Positions 34,401 through 47,828 of a stretch of DNA of 64,000 nt are shown piece after piece. Source of the DNA: Cardinalis cardinalis (Eukaryota; Chordata; Aves; Passeriformes; Cardinalidae); the NCBI GenBank assembly GCA_014549065.1, contig JACDOX010000044.1, forward strand, positions 1,922,001-1,986,000, written 5' to 3'. Below the pieces are notes generated by a model. It did not search any database. It saw nothing but the letters and a program-made list of their open reading frames with translations, and was not told the DNA's origin. Made by a program: the position numbers and the translations under genes. Each line of letters begins with the position of its first letter. Position 1 is the stretch's first letter.

Positions 34401-37400
34401 GNCAGGACTGTCTTGCTGGCTAAATAAGACCTAATATATACCCTCAGTCAAGGGCTGCAGAAGGACCTTGCATTGATGCCCCAAAGGAACTTAGCAGGTA
34501 ATAGAGGAGCACCACCTTATCAGCAAATTATGCTAAATGGCATAGTCAGGGGCTAAGTTATTAGCTGGGGCTTGGACTCTGGAAGAGAGGATCTGAGACG
34601 TTTTTCTCAAAGGATGACTGCTCCAGGGATGCTGTGAGCCAGGTACATCATCCCATCCCACCCTGGCTCATTCCATGCTGTCCCTGTGCTGGCCCACAGA
34701 AGGCACAGGCAGCTGTGGCTGCANTGACACGGCTCCTGCAGTGTCCTACTGCATCCATGAGGTCAACCCTGCCACTGCAGCCAGGATCAGCTTCTCTTGC
34801 ATCTCAGATGAGTCNATCCCTCTGCAGCAATGCCTCCTCAGCTGTAGCCATGAACTGTTGCACTGTGCCCAACAGACAGCTAGAGGAGGATCTGTGAAGT
34901 TATGTTTCACAAAAAATGCATATTTTGTATTTGATGCAACACCAGTGACAGTCCCTTTCAACAGCTTACAAGTTATAACTGCTTCATAAATTCTTAGTTA
35001 TTGTGAGAGTAAATAGCAACTGAAAAGGAGCATCAACTGGAATTGTGCCTGGGAAGCTGGTATGTTTCTTGTCTCGGTGCTTCTCTGTACCTGCTGGTTT
35101 TGTCACTGCTGTCATTACACTTTCAGAGATATGGGGCATGTATGCCGCCTCTTTCTCATGCAGGCTGACTTACTCGCTTAGGGAATGGTATCTGTGATAG
35201 ATACCTAATGTCTTACTTCCTCAACTGGTGCAGATAGAGGCTTTGCAACAGAATCCCTTATTTTGACCCAGGGGACAGGTGGCCATGCATGTACATGGCA
35301 ATTGTTATCATTTTGCCACTTCAATAATTCCTTTAGGACTGATGACTTTTGCTTGCTGTCCCTTAGGTTTTTAGAAGCAGACAGATTACTGGTTATGTTT
35401 AAGATACACATTGGATACAACTTTTGGTAATTGAACAACACCTCCTGAAAAGCCTGCTAGGAATTGTCCCCAGAGTGTTTCCTCTGGGACAACCTAACTC
35501 AATTTTTGTGATTTAAAGGTTCTGTCTAGTTCTTTTAAATATTCCTTTGACGTTGTAGTGCTCTGCTTGTAATAGATTGTTATTGCCCTATATTGAGTTT
35601 GCAGAGTGAAGGTAAATCTTTTGTGATGTGATTGTGCTACCCCAAACTCAATATTGTTCAGAGGTCCTTTATAACTCTCTGGTTTCACTGCAACAAGCGG
35701 GACAAATTTTCATTTTTACTCTTTTAGATTTCTATTCTCTGTTCTGAAACTCTAAGGGACAATATTTACAGGCAATGTCTAGTGCACTTTTCATGAACGG
35801 AGAACTCAAATGTCATGGTGGGACTGTTGTTTTCCCCCATCTCAATTTACAATATACTTAGGGACAGAGAAGGCAAGAGAGATCACATGTGAGTCCTGGC
35901 ATCCTACAGAAGTATTTCAAATAGTGTAGAAAACAAAAAAAAGCTTCCAGTTCTGATATCAAGTATATCATAGCAGCTCTTACTCTATAAATACAGAATA
36001 TACAAGTTTTCATAGAATATCACCAGCCTAATTCCTTATAGTGGTACTATAGGTAAGGGAACCAGTTACACACCACAAAAGCCTGGTAATCAGTACACTA
36101 ATGATCAACAATCAGTGATCAGGTAATCACCCATCAGTACCCTGTAAAATATATAGCTGTGTTTTTCTACACTGCATCCATATGTGCAAATGCATACACA
36201 AACTCACACAGAGNAGAAAACTTACTTACTTTTATGTCTGCCCAAGTGCTTTTTATGAGAACTCTTCCTAAATGGGTGAGTCAAATTTTGCAAGCTTGAT
36301 GTCAGGTCACACAATACAGGTCAGGAAGCCTTTCCTGTTTGATGCTATGGGCACAAAATACCTCTGAGAGCACAAGTTTCTGGCACGGGGCTTGAATGTC
36401 TTCCCAGGTTGCATGCATGCAGCCAGCAAGAACAAGTCCCCAGCTCCTGTCTCAGATTGCCAAGAACTGTCTGGGGCAAGTAGCCTGAGACCACTCTTGT
36501 AGCAGTCTTTGCAATTGCATTGCAGCAGGTGTGTGTGACAACCCCACTTCAAGGGGACCCTCCCTATGCTCGCTCTTGTTCCTCACACGCCTTGGGAGGG
36601 GTAAGGTTCCCCTGCTGCCCAATTTCCTCACAGAGGTTTAAATATAACCAAGCAAAACTTTGCCTCATTTAAGAAATGTGATCTGCCTCCAGTCAACTTC
36701 AAATTTCCTCTCACTTAGTTGTCAAATATTTGGTAATGACAGTGCATGTAGGATGGGGATTCAAAATTTTGTCAGATAATTGTATATTACTGCATGAGAA
36801 TATTTTCATTTTGCATTCTGTCAAGTAGGCTTCTAGACAGAAAAATAAATTAAAGACAATTCTCAGCTTACAGAAGGATTTATTCAAACATCAACTGTCC
36901 CCAAACACTTATGTTTCCCTAAATGCTTTGACTGCTTTTTAGTGTTCAGGTTTAATTTGGAAAGCCATTCAGACTGCAGAGACAGTGTTTCTTCTGAGGA
37001 AAAGAAAGGAGGATTCTTTTTTCTCATCATTGTACTAGCAAAAAATATCTGTACTGCCTAGGGCTATTTAAGAGGGACTCAACATTTACGCTGGTTAATA
37101 AAGCAAAGCAAGAAAATAGTTTGTCACTATTGTGTAGCTCATCTCATTTCATTTCGGTTTTCATTTGGGGTCTCTTTTTTTGTGTGCACACATACTTCTG
37201 GGGAGGTAGGATTTCATTAGAAATGCTAAAGAAAACCAGCCTTAATTAGTCTGAAACACACCAGTAAACTCAAGCTCGCTGGCTCAGAGTCATGTAGTGT
37301 GAAAGGCCGATACACTGGGGTCAGTCATGGTGAGTTAGTGGTTTAGTAAGACTCCCATGAGTCTACCTCTCCAAACTCTAAGCGGTCAGCAAGACAAAAT

Positions 37401-39649
37401 AGCCTTGATCAGCATTCAAAGTCATGCCTCTCTGGACAGGATGGTTAGCTACAGTTTTCTGCCTACTAATGTTGCAATTATTTGTGGTGCCCTTTGTATC
37501 CAGGGTCTCTTATTCTAAAATGTTTGGCTCAAACCCTTTTCCCAGGTGAGCGCGCTCTGACTTTCTCTNAGTTAAAGGTCCTTTGTGAGATGTGGCTTTG
37601 ACTCAGAGAACACGATCTGCAATCATTTTATAGGACATTTTGGGCTAAAATCCACTCCAACATTCAGGCAGACACCCCATGCAGGGCAGGCAGTGCTGGC
37701 TGGGCCGACAGATGTACCTGCAGTGTACCAAAGACCTGGGGGTGAGCTAAGCTGAATTTCATTGAGACCCTCAAAACATAAATAATAAATGCACAATAAA
37801 AAAATGTTGGCTCTTTCCATTGAGGTTTTTGTTTGNTTGGTTTTTTTACATGCCAAGATGAAAAAATGAGATTTTGGACTTGGTGGGAGCACTTGTAGGA
37901 GAGTGGAGAATGACAGGCATCAGGAAGTGGAGAAGCCAGTGAGCAGGGAAGCCCCAGGCTGAATGCACTGAGGGTCTCTGGTTTGGCACCATGGGCCACT
38001 GAGTTTACAGAAGGGGATATTGTCCTCACTCAGACCAGTAAGTTCTCCATTTCAAATACTGGGATTCTACTCCAGCAAGAGCAAGGGATTTAAAAACAAA
38101 AGTATCTTGAAGATATAGTTCCTCATTTGGTGACTTCCCTCTGGTCACAAAACTGAAGGTGTCGTGGGAGGGAGGATTAAGAGAGAGAGATTGCTAGAAA
38201 TTTGGAGAAGAGGTTTGAAAGCAGAAGTTTCAAGGCTATTCTCAAAAATTCTGTTCTGCAATAGTTTCTGACAGAAATGCCTGCTATCAAATTAAAAAAA
38301 AAAACCAACAAACCAACATTGTGAGACACAGAGCAGCACTACAAAGCATTGGCACCTACAGCCTAAACAGACCCAACTAAGATAAGTATCCACAAAACCC
38401 CAAATATGTTCCAATCCTATCTATTTCCTGAACAAAAAGCAACACATTCACCAAAAAAAAACCCAAACCAAAATGTCCTTGCATCCTCAAGAGCTTCTGC
38501 TTCCCCTAAAAATGCAAAGGAAGAAAGGGCATGTTCCANTGTCCCTGCTGACCTGGCCAAAGAAACCACAGGAACAGCCCTGGAGGCACTTCAGGGGCAT
38601 GCTTATTGGATTATGAGAAGCTGCCCAAATTACTGCAGGGAGCAGGGTAAAACTGGTAGGGGCTATTGGACACAACCCCAGCACAGCCCAGGGAAGTCAG
38701 GCTCCTGGGCAGACCAGGAGAAAAAGGCGCCTCAAGCGCAGTTTTGCCTATTTTGTTGTTTTGTTTTCTTTACATCTGTATCTATGTGCAGATCTCTCTG
38801 GCTGATATTTAGCTTTCTTTGTAGCGATTTTATCTCTCCTACATAACACATCCCAAGGCATAAACAAAGGAATAAAACTTCTGGGACAGCCCAGCTGATC
38901 ACCAGGCTCTGATACAAAGAGGTGCCATCGTCTGTCTTTTCACTGAGAGCCTTGGCTGAAAGGAGGCTGGAAATAGGAGGCGAGGAGCCAGTGCCCAGTG
39001 ACATTTCAGGCACCACAGGAGGAAGATCACCTAACACATTTTGCTTTCTCATTGTTAGCTTTGTCTGATCCCGAGGTACAGGTGCTAGTAGGGGAGTTTT
39101 CCTGGGGTCACTCCCCCTCTTCACACTCTGCGTTAACTCCTTCGCTGCCCTGTGCTGACAGCTCTCAGACACCTCACCCACAGCACTTTGAGAAGTTATG
39201 TGGAAAATTGAAAAATCATTTAAAGAAAATCCTCCAGTGGTAAAGCATTTGGAATGGAAAAAGCATACTGAAAATAAGGAAAATTGTACTCTCAGTCTTC
39301 CTGGAGCGTGGCTCGTCTGGGTCACATATTCTCACTAAAGTTTAGACACGTCATCTCTTAAGGAAGATTGTAGCTTAATTTATACAAACTAGAATTTCTG
39401 AAGCATGAAACAATTCTTTCTGCAATGAGCAGCAAAAAAATAAATAAAATCAAACATCACCTTCCCTCTGTTACATGCCCTGTCCCCCTCTTCCCTAGAC
39501 TTTGGGATGCTTTTCCCGAAGAGTTAAACTGGGTGTTTCTCAGGGGTTCACAACAGGCATAACTATTGCTGAAAAACAATCTGATACATTCAACTTAGCA
39601 AGGCCCTACTCTTTCTCTCTAATCTTTCAGCAGGGCCCAAGGGAGGCTG
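34401..39649. other. Long single-copy stretch, no gene confirmed
   Basis: I looked for retroviral relics at 34400-35700 because of moderate-length minus-strand frames, but found no protease, reverse transcriptase or integrase motif. The longest frame of any start type in the window (38732-39325, minus, 197 codons) begins at GTG. Its first ATG leaves only about 105 codons and no domain is recognised. Poly-A runs occur near 38291. Confidence 0.45.
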
Positions 39650-39910
39650 AAGCTGAGATCGCTCTATTCTCCCCTCGAACTTTGATTTGCTATTAAATTC
39701 CGCCTAATGACGATGACTCTGCCATCTCACGTTCATCAGCGGGCCCTGCACGGAACAATGCAGGCCCAGCAGCGTATAGAGGGACATTGTTCCTGCCTCC
39801 TGCTNGCTCTGTTTGAGCAGCATCACGTGGGAAGCCTCACAGAGAAGGGACATGTAAAACCAGCACGGAGTATTACTCTCCAGGGTGCGACGGTAACTCA
39901 AGTCATACCT
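39650..39910. promoter_or_regulatory. Possible conserved element with inverted SOX-type pair
   Basis: GGAACAATG (39752-39760) and its exact reverse complement CATTGTTCC (39785-39793) form an inverted pair of SOX-type sites about 24 bases apart. A CACGTG E-box lies at 39824-39829. CpGs are retained throughout (CCTCGAAC, TTCCGCC, GACGATG, CAGCGTATAG, GTGCGACGG) in otherwise CpG-poor DNA. This is among the best-looking regulatory blocks in the window. Function is inferred from motifs only. Confidence 0.38.
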
Positions 39911-40404
39911 TGTGCATGGGCGTTTGTATTTGTGTGATCTCCTGTTGAGTTTGGAAAAACAACAACAAAGCCTACAAAAGGATAATGTATAAGGAAATAC
40001 CAAAGCTTGGGGGAAGGTGACATGCAGCACTGTGATGAAGGAATCTTGTTCATGTCTGCTGCCCAACTGACTTAATGATCTGCCCTAAAATCCTTTACTT
40101 CTGTTTGTATATCTACGCATGGCAGAAAAATGCTTTTATAACCTTCTAAATCCCTGATTCCTTATCTGTTTATAAATAGCACAGCCTTCAGCAAGTCAGC
40201 ATGTTCCCCACCACTAGTAAACACTACACAAAAGTTCACATGCAGGTTTCTATGTCATTTTACAGAAGTGCCCCAGCCAGGAGCAGCTCTTGTTACTCCA
40301 TGTTACAACTTGGTTTTCTGTCGAGGTACTAGTTATTGATGTTTGGTTTATGTTGGACCCTTCTGGGGGCTCCTTGGGTGGGGGAAACTCTCTTGTAGTA
40401 GTTT
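39911..40404. other. Single-copy sequence, no gene seen
   Basis: Unremarkable A+T-leaning sequence up to the edge of the possible LTR. Confidence 0.4.
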
Positions 40405-40806
40405 TGTGTCAGGTAAAATGAGATGCACAGGACCTTTTTAGTCTTCAGCTTCTTATTTATTGTTATCTTATCTAAAGTTTTGCACGCTGTCTGCACCAGG
40501 CTCAGCCTGCTGGAAAAGCACCACAAAACAGCCCCTGAAATGTACAGTTTTAGAGTCTTTTAAAGTTGTCTTGTCTAATTATCTCTTAAAATGTACATTA
40601 TTTCTACTTCTCTACTAATAACTCATCCTTTGATTGTCTGTGTAACCTCTGCACTGTGCTTTCCTTGACCAATCACCCTGTGCCAGTAACATGGCAGAAA
40701 ATGGAATAGATGAAGAAGACAGGGACTACACTCAAATTCCTCCATCTTGCTTCCTATTGACACTATACTAAAAATCCCAAAACCTAAACTTCTCACCCAA
40801 GTGACA
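40405..40806 (-). mobile_element. Possible solo LTR of an endogenous retrovirus
   Basis: Read on the minus strand, this about 400-base block has an LTR-like order. It begins TGTCACTTGG, has a TGATTGGTCAAG CCAAT-type site, then TTTAAAAGAC, then an AATAAATAAG poly-A signal, and ends ...CTGACACA. The outer bases are TG and CA. It resembles songbird LTRs as I remember them, but I see no clear target-site duplication, no primer-binding site at the expected edge and no internal retroviral genes. It could instead be ordinary unique sequence. Confidence 0.35.
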
Positions 40807-40827
40807 TACTATACTACTCTCTATTAT

Positions 40828-40884
40828 CTGTGTCCCACGTTGGTAGATTTTTGGGTCTGTGTCACACGTTGGTAGATTTTTGGT
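40828..40884. repeat. Two-copy 29-bp tandem repeat
   Basis: CTGTGTCCCACGTTGGTAGA begins at 40828 and recurs as CTGTGTCACACGTTGGTAGA at 40857. The following bases (TTTTTGG) are also shared. Copies differ at one position in the first 20. The TGTCCCACGTTGG core resembles the reverse complement of a lysine-tRNA retroviral primer-binding site, though the GCGCCA part is missing. Confidence 0.85.
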
Positions 40885-43800
40885 CCATCTCGAAGTCCTG
40901 GAAGTCCTCTCCATGGGCAAAGGCTAAAGGCAGTGTTTCTCTCAGGGTTAGGACCCCTCAGAGCAGACAGAGAAATATTCCTTGTGCCCTAAATTCCCAC
41001 AGTTTTCTTTCCTGTCCTGAGAGATACCCATTTCTGAGATTCCCCAAGCAGACATGTGAGTGCATATCTGGTGTGATTTGCACAGGCTACCACGTGGATT
41101 GTGCTGTGGGATGCTGTACANACATGGTCAGCACACTCAGCAGCACCATCCCTGGGGCTGGGGGACATAGAGAAGGTCAGGAAGTGGCCAAAATGCTCTT
41201 CCCCACCTGCATGATTTCACCACCTCTGCCTTACTGTAATAAGCACAGCAGTTCTCAGTAATTGTCCTTTTGTTTTCTACATCCCTATACAAGGCAAGAA
41301 AACAACAAAAGCCTTGCATTTACTAAATTTGCTTTCCTTTTCCCACACTAACTCTTCCACTGCTCTGCTCCAATAAATGACATTACAAATACATTGTAAA
41401 CACTTTGGGGAAAACCCCATGACTGGAAAGATGTAGTCCAGGCATGAAGAATTTTTGATGTTAGAAATGACTAGAAAACAAGGATTCTGTTTCTTTCCAT
41501 CACTTCCTTAGCTGTCTCTTAAAACAGCCCTAGAGCTTTACAAATTCAATTTCATTATTTCAAATAATTTTCTAAACTACTATAATTTTTTTCTAAACTT
41601 GTTTAGTTTTCTCATTCACTGAAATATATACAGCTACTCAAACTAGGTGTTCTTTTGAGNTCATGCCTAAGTATGGTAGTTCAACTTTTTCCAATCCAGC
41701 TCAAAGAGAACCCTCTGGAAACAGGACTCATATGCCCTTTGTTTATCTTTCTGCTTTTTTGCACTAGAAAACACATTTTTAACCACTTCACACAAGACAT
41801 TCAGTCCAATGGAGCAGTTCACTACCCACTGACAGCGGCAAAGCAAAGTATGATAAATGAAAAAACAACCCTATGCCACATATCAAAAAGTGTTAGAAGT
41901 TTCTCTGCTGGCACACACATCAGCCTGACTCAGGAACACAAGCTCTAAAGTTATGCTAGCATCAACATTGCTTAGGGTTAAACCAATCCATTCCCCAGCG
42001 CAAAACTTAATCTGATTTTTCTCACAAAGGCTGCTATGAGGTTTTCACCTGAGTCAACAGAATAAACAGTTGTGGATATCAAATCTGGTACCTGACGCAA
42101 ATTTACTGAAAATCAGATATTAACAGGTTTGTGGAAGTTTGGTATGCAGTAATTAATATCCAGAATAAATGATCAGAAATAACTGGTGGAAATTGAAGTT
42201 TATCCATATCACTAGAACAGCCAAGTCTACCTGCTCATTTAGGAAAGGACTTAACCCAGGCTCACAGTGCAGGAGGGCACTGACATTTGTGCCCACTAAA
42301 ACACAAAATACTGTCATGATATTACCCTCACAGGGGAAAAGAAACTGAACTTCAGAAGCTGGCAGTTTCTTGTTATTGACTAAAAGGTCTTTTAGTCCTT
42401 TTTCTGATTATACAACAAAAGAACAAAGAAACATCTGAGTACTGGCAAAGAATGTTTTAAGCCATGTTCCTGTCAAAGGGAAACAAATTACTCTGCCCTT
42501 ATCTCTGAAAGGAGATCCAGTCCCAGAATAACTTGGCCTCATGCAAGGATGTACCAAAAAGGAGAGTTTCAGAGTAAAAAGGAAAACTTTTGGGCTTTGT
42601 GATTATTTCTGTTTACCTGCTACATTATTTCCCATATCAGGCACACACGTTAGAATTCATTTGCAGTCACAATTTCTTTGCTTTTTTAAGACAGTGAAAA
42701 ATAGGCCTCAGCTCATTTTGTGTGCGCCTTTCAGCTATTTTGAAAGATAAGCCACAGTCCTCCTGTGGGATTACCACTCAGGTTTGCCCCTTGGTTTATC
42801 AACCAAACCCCAAAAGAGAGAGCAAGTGGGCTACAGACTACACTGAGAGCAGAGCTTCACTACAACCTGCCTGGGGGAGGAAAGTGAGATCTTTGTGAAA
42901 CACCTCTGCCTCTGTGCTTGCCATTTCACTCCTCAGTGTGGCTTTTTCTCCCTGTTTCCCAACTCCTGCTTCACAAGCCTGTTCTGTGCTCTGCAGGGTG
43001 ATTGCAGTATGCTGAGCAGCCTACAAGACCTGTGGCCTTCCCATTTATAGCAATTTAAATTGGATACCAGGCAGCTCTAGTGGAGCCCTGGCTCTGCCAG
43101 CTTCTCACAGATGAGCCCCTGCTGGCAGTGGGGGCAGTTTCTTCCCCACCTTGTAAGGGACAAGCAAATGCCACCCTCATTCCCAAAACACCCCAAGTTC
43201 AACCCCATGCACTTGACTCTCAACAGCTTTATAGGCAGNCTGTGATTGGTTTCACATCAAAAATTAAATTCCAGTACATCTTGTATGGAAGCGGTGCCCC
43301 ATCCTGGCTTTCATTCAGCTCAAACCACCTTGAGCCATGGTAACACCCAGACTTGTCATTGTGACAGGGGCAGAAACTGGCATTTCTTACTACATGCAAA
43401 TATTTAGGCAAGACCCACTCATAATTAACAGATACATTTTTCCTCAACTCCTAAAGCCAACTCACACTGTCAGTTGCAGTCAGACAATTATTCTGAAGCC
43501 AGGACAGGTAACAGACACAGGAAATCCTGTTGCTGGCCCATAGGAACCCATGTACATTTTAAGTACAGGCTGCTTTAAAAATGATCTGTGAACAAGATAT
43601 AACTGCTTTAATCAAAAGTATTTTTACTCTTTTTTCCTCTTTTCTTTCATTGTTGGCAGAAGTGTTTGCAATCAATAATTATTTCATAAAGCAAATGTTA
43701 TTTCACATAGGAGGTAAATTTCAAATCTCCAGCTGGCCTATTAATCATAAAAATCTCAAAATTCTAAACTTTGGATCAATTGTTCCCTGTGCAAGAGAAG

Positions 43801-44269
43801 CAGAAAGATTGCTGTAATATCATGTTTTCTTCCATCTTTCACTCATCTTTCAAAACTCGGATGTGAATGGATTTTCCCCTCTCAAAGCCTCTCCCCTTTA
43901 AATGCTTGTTGTCTCTACCACTGATCAAGTTTCTGAGAAATGACTTTATGTAAGAGATTGAGCAAGATAAAGTTGCCACATTTCGTTTTATCTTTTTGGT
44001 TGAATTATTAGGACTTAAAGTTGTGGTGACAAGACTGCTACCTTCTAATAGGCCTTGTTGCCATGGGAGTGNGCTTTTTGAAAAGAACAAGACCCATGGC
44101 CACCAAGACCTTTTTTACTATTATTTCCATCCTTGGCCAATACAGAAATCCTTAGTCACAGACAGGAAAATGTGGTGTAGTATACCCAGTAACACTTGCT
44201 GACAGTGAAAAACAAAAGGAGTGGAAACCAATACTGCAGAAAGCTGAATTGCATCACAGCCTACAAGCA
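40885..44269. other. Single-copy sequence with one palindromic site
   Basis: GACTAAAAG (42378-42386) and CTTTTAGTC (42389-42397) form a perfect dyad with a 2-base centre. An ATGCAAAT octamer lies at 43394-43401. No gene or transposon is recognised. Confidence 0.5.
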
Positions 44270-44301
44270 AAAGCATTTCTCCTCTGTAAAAGAAATGCTT
44301 T
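44270..44301. repeat. Perfect 11-bp hairpin
   Basis: AAAGCATTTCT (44270-44280) pairs exactly with AGAAATGCTTT (44291-44301) across a 10-base loop. TAC/GTA outside the stem can extend it over a small bulge. It is shorter than a typical microRNA precursor. Confidence 0.65.
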
Positions 44302-46182
44302 GTACATCCAAACAATTCCCTCTCTCTGGGACTCTTCAGAGATAAAAAGCAAAGAAGGCTGTCATCATACAAAATAGGCATTCCAGACCTAGCAGGAATT
44401 TATTTTCCTCTGGAAGNAGGAATGAAGCAGAATCATGGAGCAGAAACAGGCAAAAAAGCAAAAAGAATCTTCTGCCAGTGGTCCACCAGCTCTGGTGCCT
44501 GGCCACCACCTACCCGTGGAGTGGGATTAGCCACATGGAGAGGATGAGCAGGGAAGGATTGCTGTGGGTATGCAGAGCTGCTTCTGCCACCCCCATACAG
44601 AGAAGTGCCAGCATTCAGATACAGAGCAACTAAAGTCCAGCTGTGAACTCAATCCAGAATCACCCATGGGAATACAAAGATCAGGAACAGGTTGGGAAAA
44701 CCTGGTGTCTTTCTCTAGGCAAAGGTTTCACAAGCTCAAAGTCTGCACACAGTTAAACCTTGAATTAAAGAGGTCTGTCAGGTAAAGCACTGACTAAAAC
44801 CAGATTTTTGTGGTTTAGCTGTTTCTACATGGTTGAAAATCCCNAGATTTGTCTGTAGCTCAAAGTATCCTGCCGACTGCTGGTGAAAACTGAACAGTTT
44901 ACCTGTGTGACAGACATTCACTACTGCTTTCTATTCACTGCTATTAAAAAAAAAGTTTTATCAATACCTAAGATATCTTTTTCAGGAAAATACTAATTTA
45001 GCTGCAGTCTAAGACAAAGAAAAAAAATATCAGAAAGCTAGAAAGGGACTTCTCCATGGATCTGGGTAGAAGTGATANGTAGCAAGTCACCTCTGCCTCC
45101 CATGTCTTCAAGCATGATTGTCTTGCTAGAAATTCAAGGCCCACCATTGTGGGAAATGCTCCTGCCATTCTGCAGTGCATCTCCTGCACTTTCAACCAGG
45201 TCCTCACAAANTGAATTTTATACAGTGGTGTTACTACAGTTTGCAGTAGAAGAGATTGTTTTGAATGTCACCAAAGGGCATAGTCCTGAAGAAGAGTTTA
45301 ACTGGATGAAATTACTGCTAGCTGGCAGTCTGTTATAGGAACTCCAAGAACNTGCAGATCTGTAGGAAAATGAAGTTGTTTCCTTGCTACATCTGTGGGT
45401 CTGTGCTAGTTTAGTACTTGAATTTAGTACTCAGTCCTGAGCAGTCTTTACTTCCTTTGAGTGAACTAGCAGCTGTGCTGACATGAGAGAACACTTTTAT
45501 TGGGGAGGTGAGAAGCTGAGGGTACAGGTCAGGCTGGATGACTCAAGATATCTCAGCAGCTCTGGAGAATGGGCCAGAACAAGTCACCTGGAGCAGTCAG
45601 GAGGTGGATATTGATGGCCCAAGGGAGGGATCCAGGGGTCTCTAGTTAAGGTGATTTATTTTCCTTTCTCTCCCCCTTTCCCACTACTAATCTGCACTGT
45701 TCCTGCAACACCCTCCTCCTAATCTCACGTGCAGAGCACCCATCTTCAGTCAATGTCTTTTATTCAGAGGTACCTGTACTTTCACTTACACCACTACAAA
45801 ATGCTCTCTTCATCCTCAGGCTTCAGTGCATCCCCCAGCCACTTGCACATGCACACATCTGCCAAATTTTTGGGAAAAGGATTCCTGAAGGGGTTGGGGC
45901 TCAGAGCAAAATAACAGATACCCTGTCAAGCAGAGGATTGGGACCAAGGAACTCTCTGCTGCTGCAGCCATAGGAAAATGGACACGGTAGCTGTTGGTGT
46001 TTGGGATAAAATGTGAACTACTGGTGTTACTCTCAGACGTTATATACACGACTAATTCTTGCTATGAGTGTAAATACGTAGCTCATAATGAAATAATAAG
46101 CTGTCTCTGAATGCCTGTTTAAAGTGTTTTCACATTAAATTGTAACTGTAATTGTAATGTAATTGTAAATTGTTTAATTTGA
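44302..46182. other. Single-copy sequence, no gene seen
   Basis: A stretch of GTAATTGTAA-like units lies at about 46139-46172, just before the CR1 tail. Frames are short and unrecognised. Confidence 0.5.
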
Positions 46183-46248
46183 ACTCTATGATCTCAAAGG
46201 TCTTTTCCAGACTAAATAATCCTATGATTCCTTTCTATGATTCTGTGA
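46183..46248 (+). mobile_element. CR1 LINE 3' tail
   Basis: AACTCTATGATCTCAAAGGT, then CTTTTCCAGACTAAATAATC, then repeated ATGATTC units, is the typical CR1 3' terminus with its 8-bp terminal repeat. Only about 65 bases are recognisable, so this was either a very short insertion or the upstream part has decayed. Confidence 0.85.
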
Positions 46249-47828
46249 ATGCAATGTTGAATCAAAATAAAAATAATAAGGTGAAGTTCTGATGGCTCTC
46301 AGGATCTATTTTCAGAATACATGAAATATGAAAGAAAAAGAAAGTTTCTGGGTAATGTCAAAGAAATATAAATAAGGCCTATAAAATATAGTAAGTCGCT
46401 CAAAANATTGAAGGAGGATACACATTTTCAATATGAAAAGATTTTATAGGAAATTGAAGACTGGATGGACCAGTAAGATATTCATTTGCTGAAATATATC
46501 ACAGTTCTGTACTTCTACTACAAAGGGAAAAAACATCAATTTCATGGNACATCTATACATATAATGTTATTTCTTGTATACACAATGTTGCTCTTCCCAC
46601 TATGTCATATTAGAAATACTAATATCAACAAAATGCCAGCACTTTTATTGAGAGGCACTTGGAGGTGCCTCTAATCCTAAACTGCATAGACATCACTTCA
46701 ATTTAATTTATGTAGGAGAAATGTCAAGTGTCCATGAGAGTGGGCCTCCTGGGAAGCATTCAGAAATGTAGATGCAAGGCCCNTGCCTGTTCCCATTTAA
46801 CCACATACGCCCTTAGAAGCAGACTTGAAGCTGAGTTAGGGGCATGCTTTTGATCATCAGCTTTTTCCAGGCATGTATTCAGAACTGGCTCCATTTTCAG
46901 TCTCAACTTACACTGAGTGTCTGTCCCCTAAGGCAGTTTCATCAGGGTCTGCATACAGGCTCTGTAAAGAACACTGTAAAGCAGACATCTCTACAAGTGT
47001 CACTGAAATAAACCCCAACAATGTTTCCAGCTACGCTCAGGTGTCTGAATATTTATATCAGACTCTTCCTCACTGACCCCAAGCACCTCCTGTGCAAGTA
47101 AAAAGCTAAAGAGATCCACATTTCCATCTTACCTCCTGCCTCTCCACCCCTACAAGCACGTGTTTTTTACACCGACTTTCTTCTTTTCTCTGAGGGGATG
47201 GTGTACTGGGGGGAAGCACAAATAAAAAGCCATGGTCTTTAAATTTGATTTGAAGGTGGCAAGTTTTGTGGTGGTTTTGATCTCCTCCAGGCATTCCATA
47301 ATCGTGGGCCAAGTTGCCTAGAGATCTTTGTCTCCCACACTTCCAAGTCTCTCTGTTGTGGCTGACAGATCCATTGTCTTGGGAGCATGTAGCTGTCATG
47401 GGAGGTCATGATCTCCCAGGCGTGAGGCAGTCCCTTCCCTACTTTGGGTTGGGCTTTGAAGATAAAAATGGTAAATTTGAACTTGGGTGTGAGCGTGTTT
47501 GACAGAAAGCCTTCCCTTGCGCTCCTTCAAAGCTTGTGCCAGCAAACAGTGGGCACTGCAACAGCCAACCTCAGATTACAGTGGTTTTTATGAAATATTA
47601 AGGTTTAATAGCTGAAGCCAGCTGGGTCAGGGCCCACAGCGCCCTGGATAATGCAGACACATAGTTAGTGGCAGCCACTTAGCCAGAGCTCCTACATTTG
47701 ACCTTGTATCCCTTCCACTGCNTCCCCTCGCTTGTCACCAAAAAATGTCTGCAGTGACACCAGTGTAATGCTGATGCAGTATGGCCTTATAAATTTCATC
47801 TAAGTAAGTTCCTGAAAGTGAATCCCAG
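46249..47828. other. Single-copy sequence, partly regulatory-looking
   Basis: About 47585-47710 (TATTAAGGTTTAATAGCTGA, then GGGCCCACAGCGCCCTGGAT) has the look of a conserved element, with an A+T homeodomain-like stretch beside a G+C-rich one. The rest is unremarkable. No gene is recognised. Confidence 0.4.

Noticed and set aside
34400..35700. Possible retroviral internal region on the minus strand
   Set aside because: No reverse transcriptase, protease, integrase or envelope motif could be found, and there are no matching LTRs on either side.
38732..39325. Longest open frame in the window (197 codons, minus strand)
   Set aside because: It begins at GTG, its first ATG leaves only about 105 codons, and no domain or homologue is recognisable. 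It is likely a chance frame.
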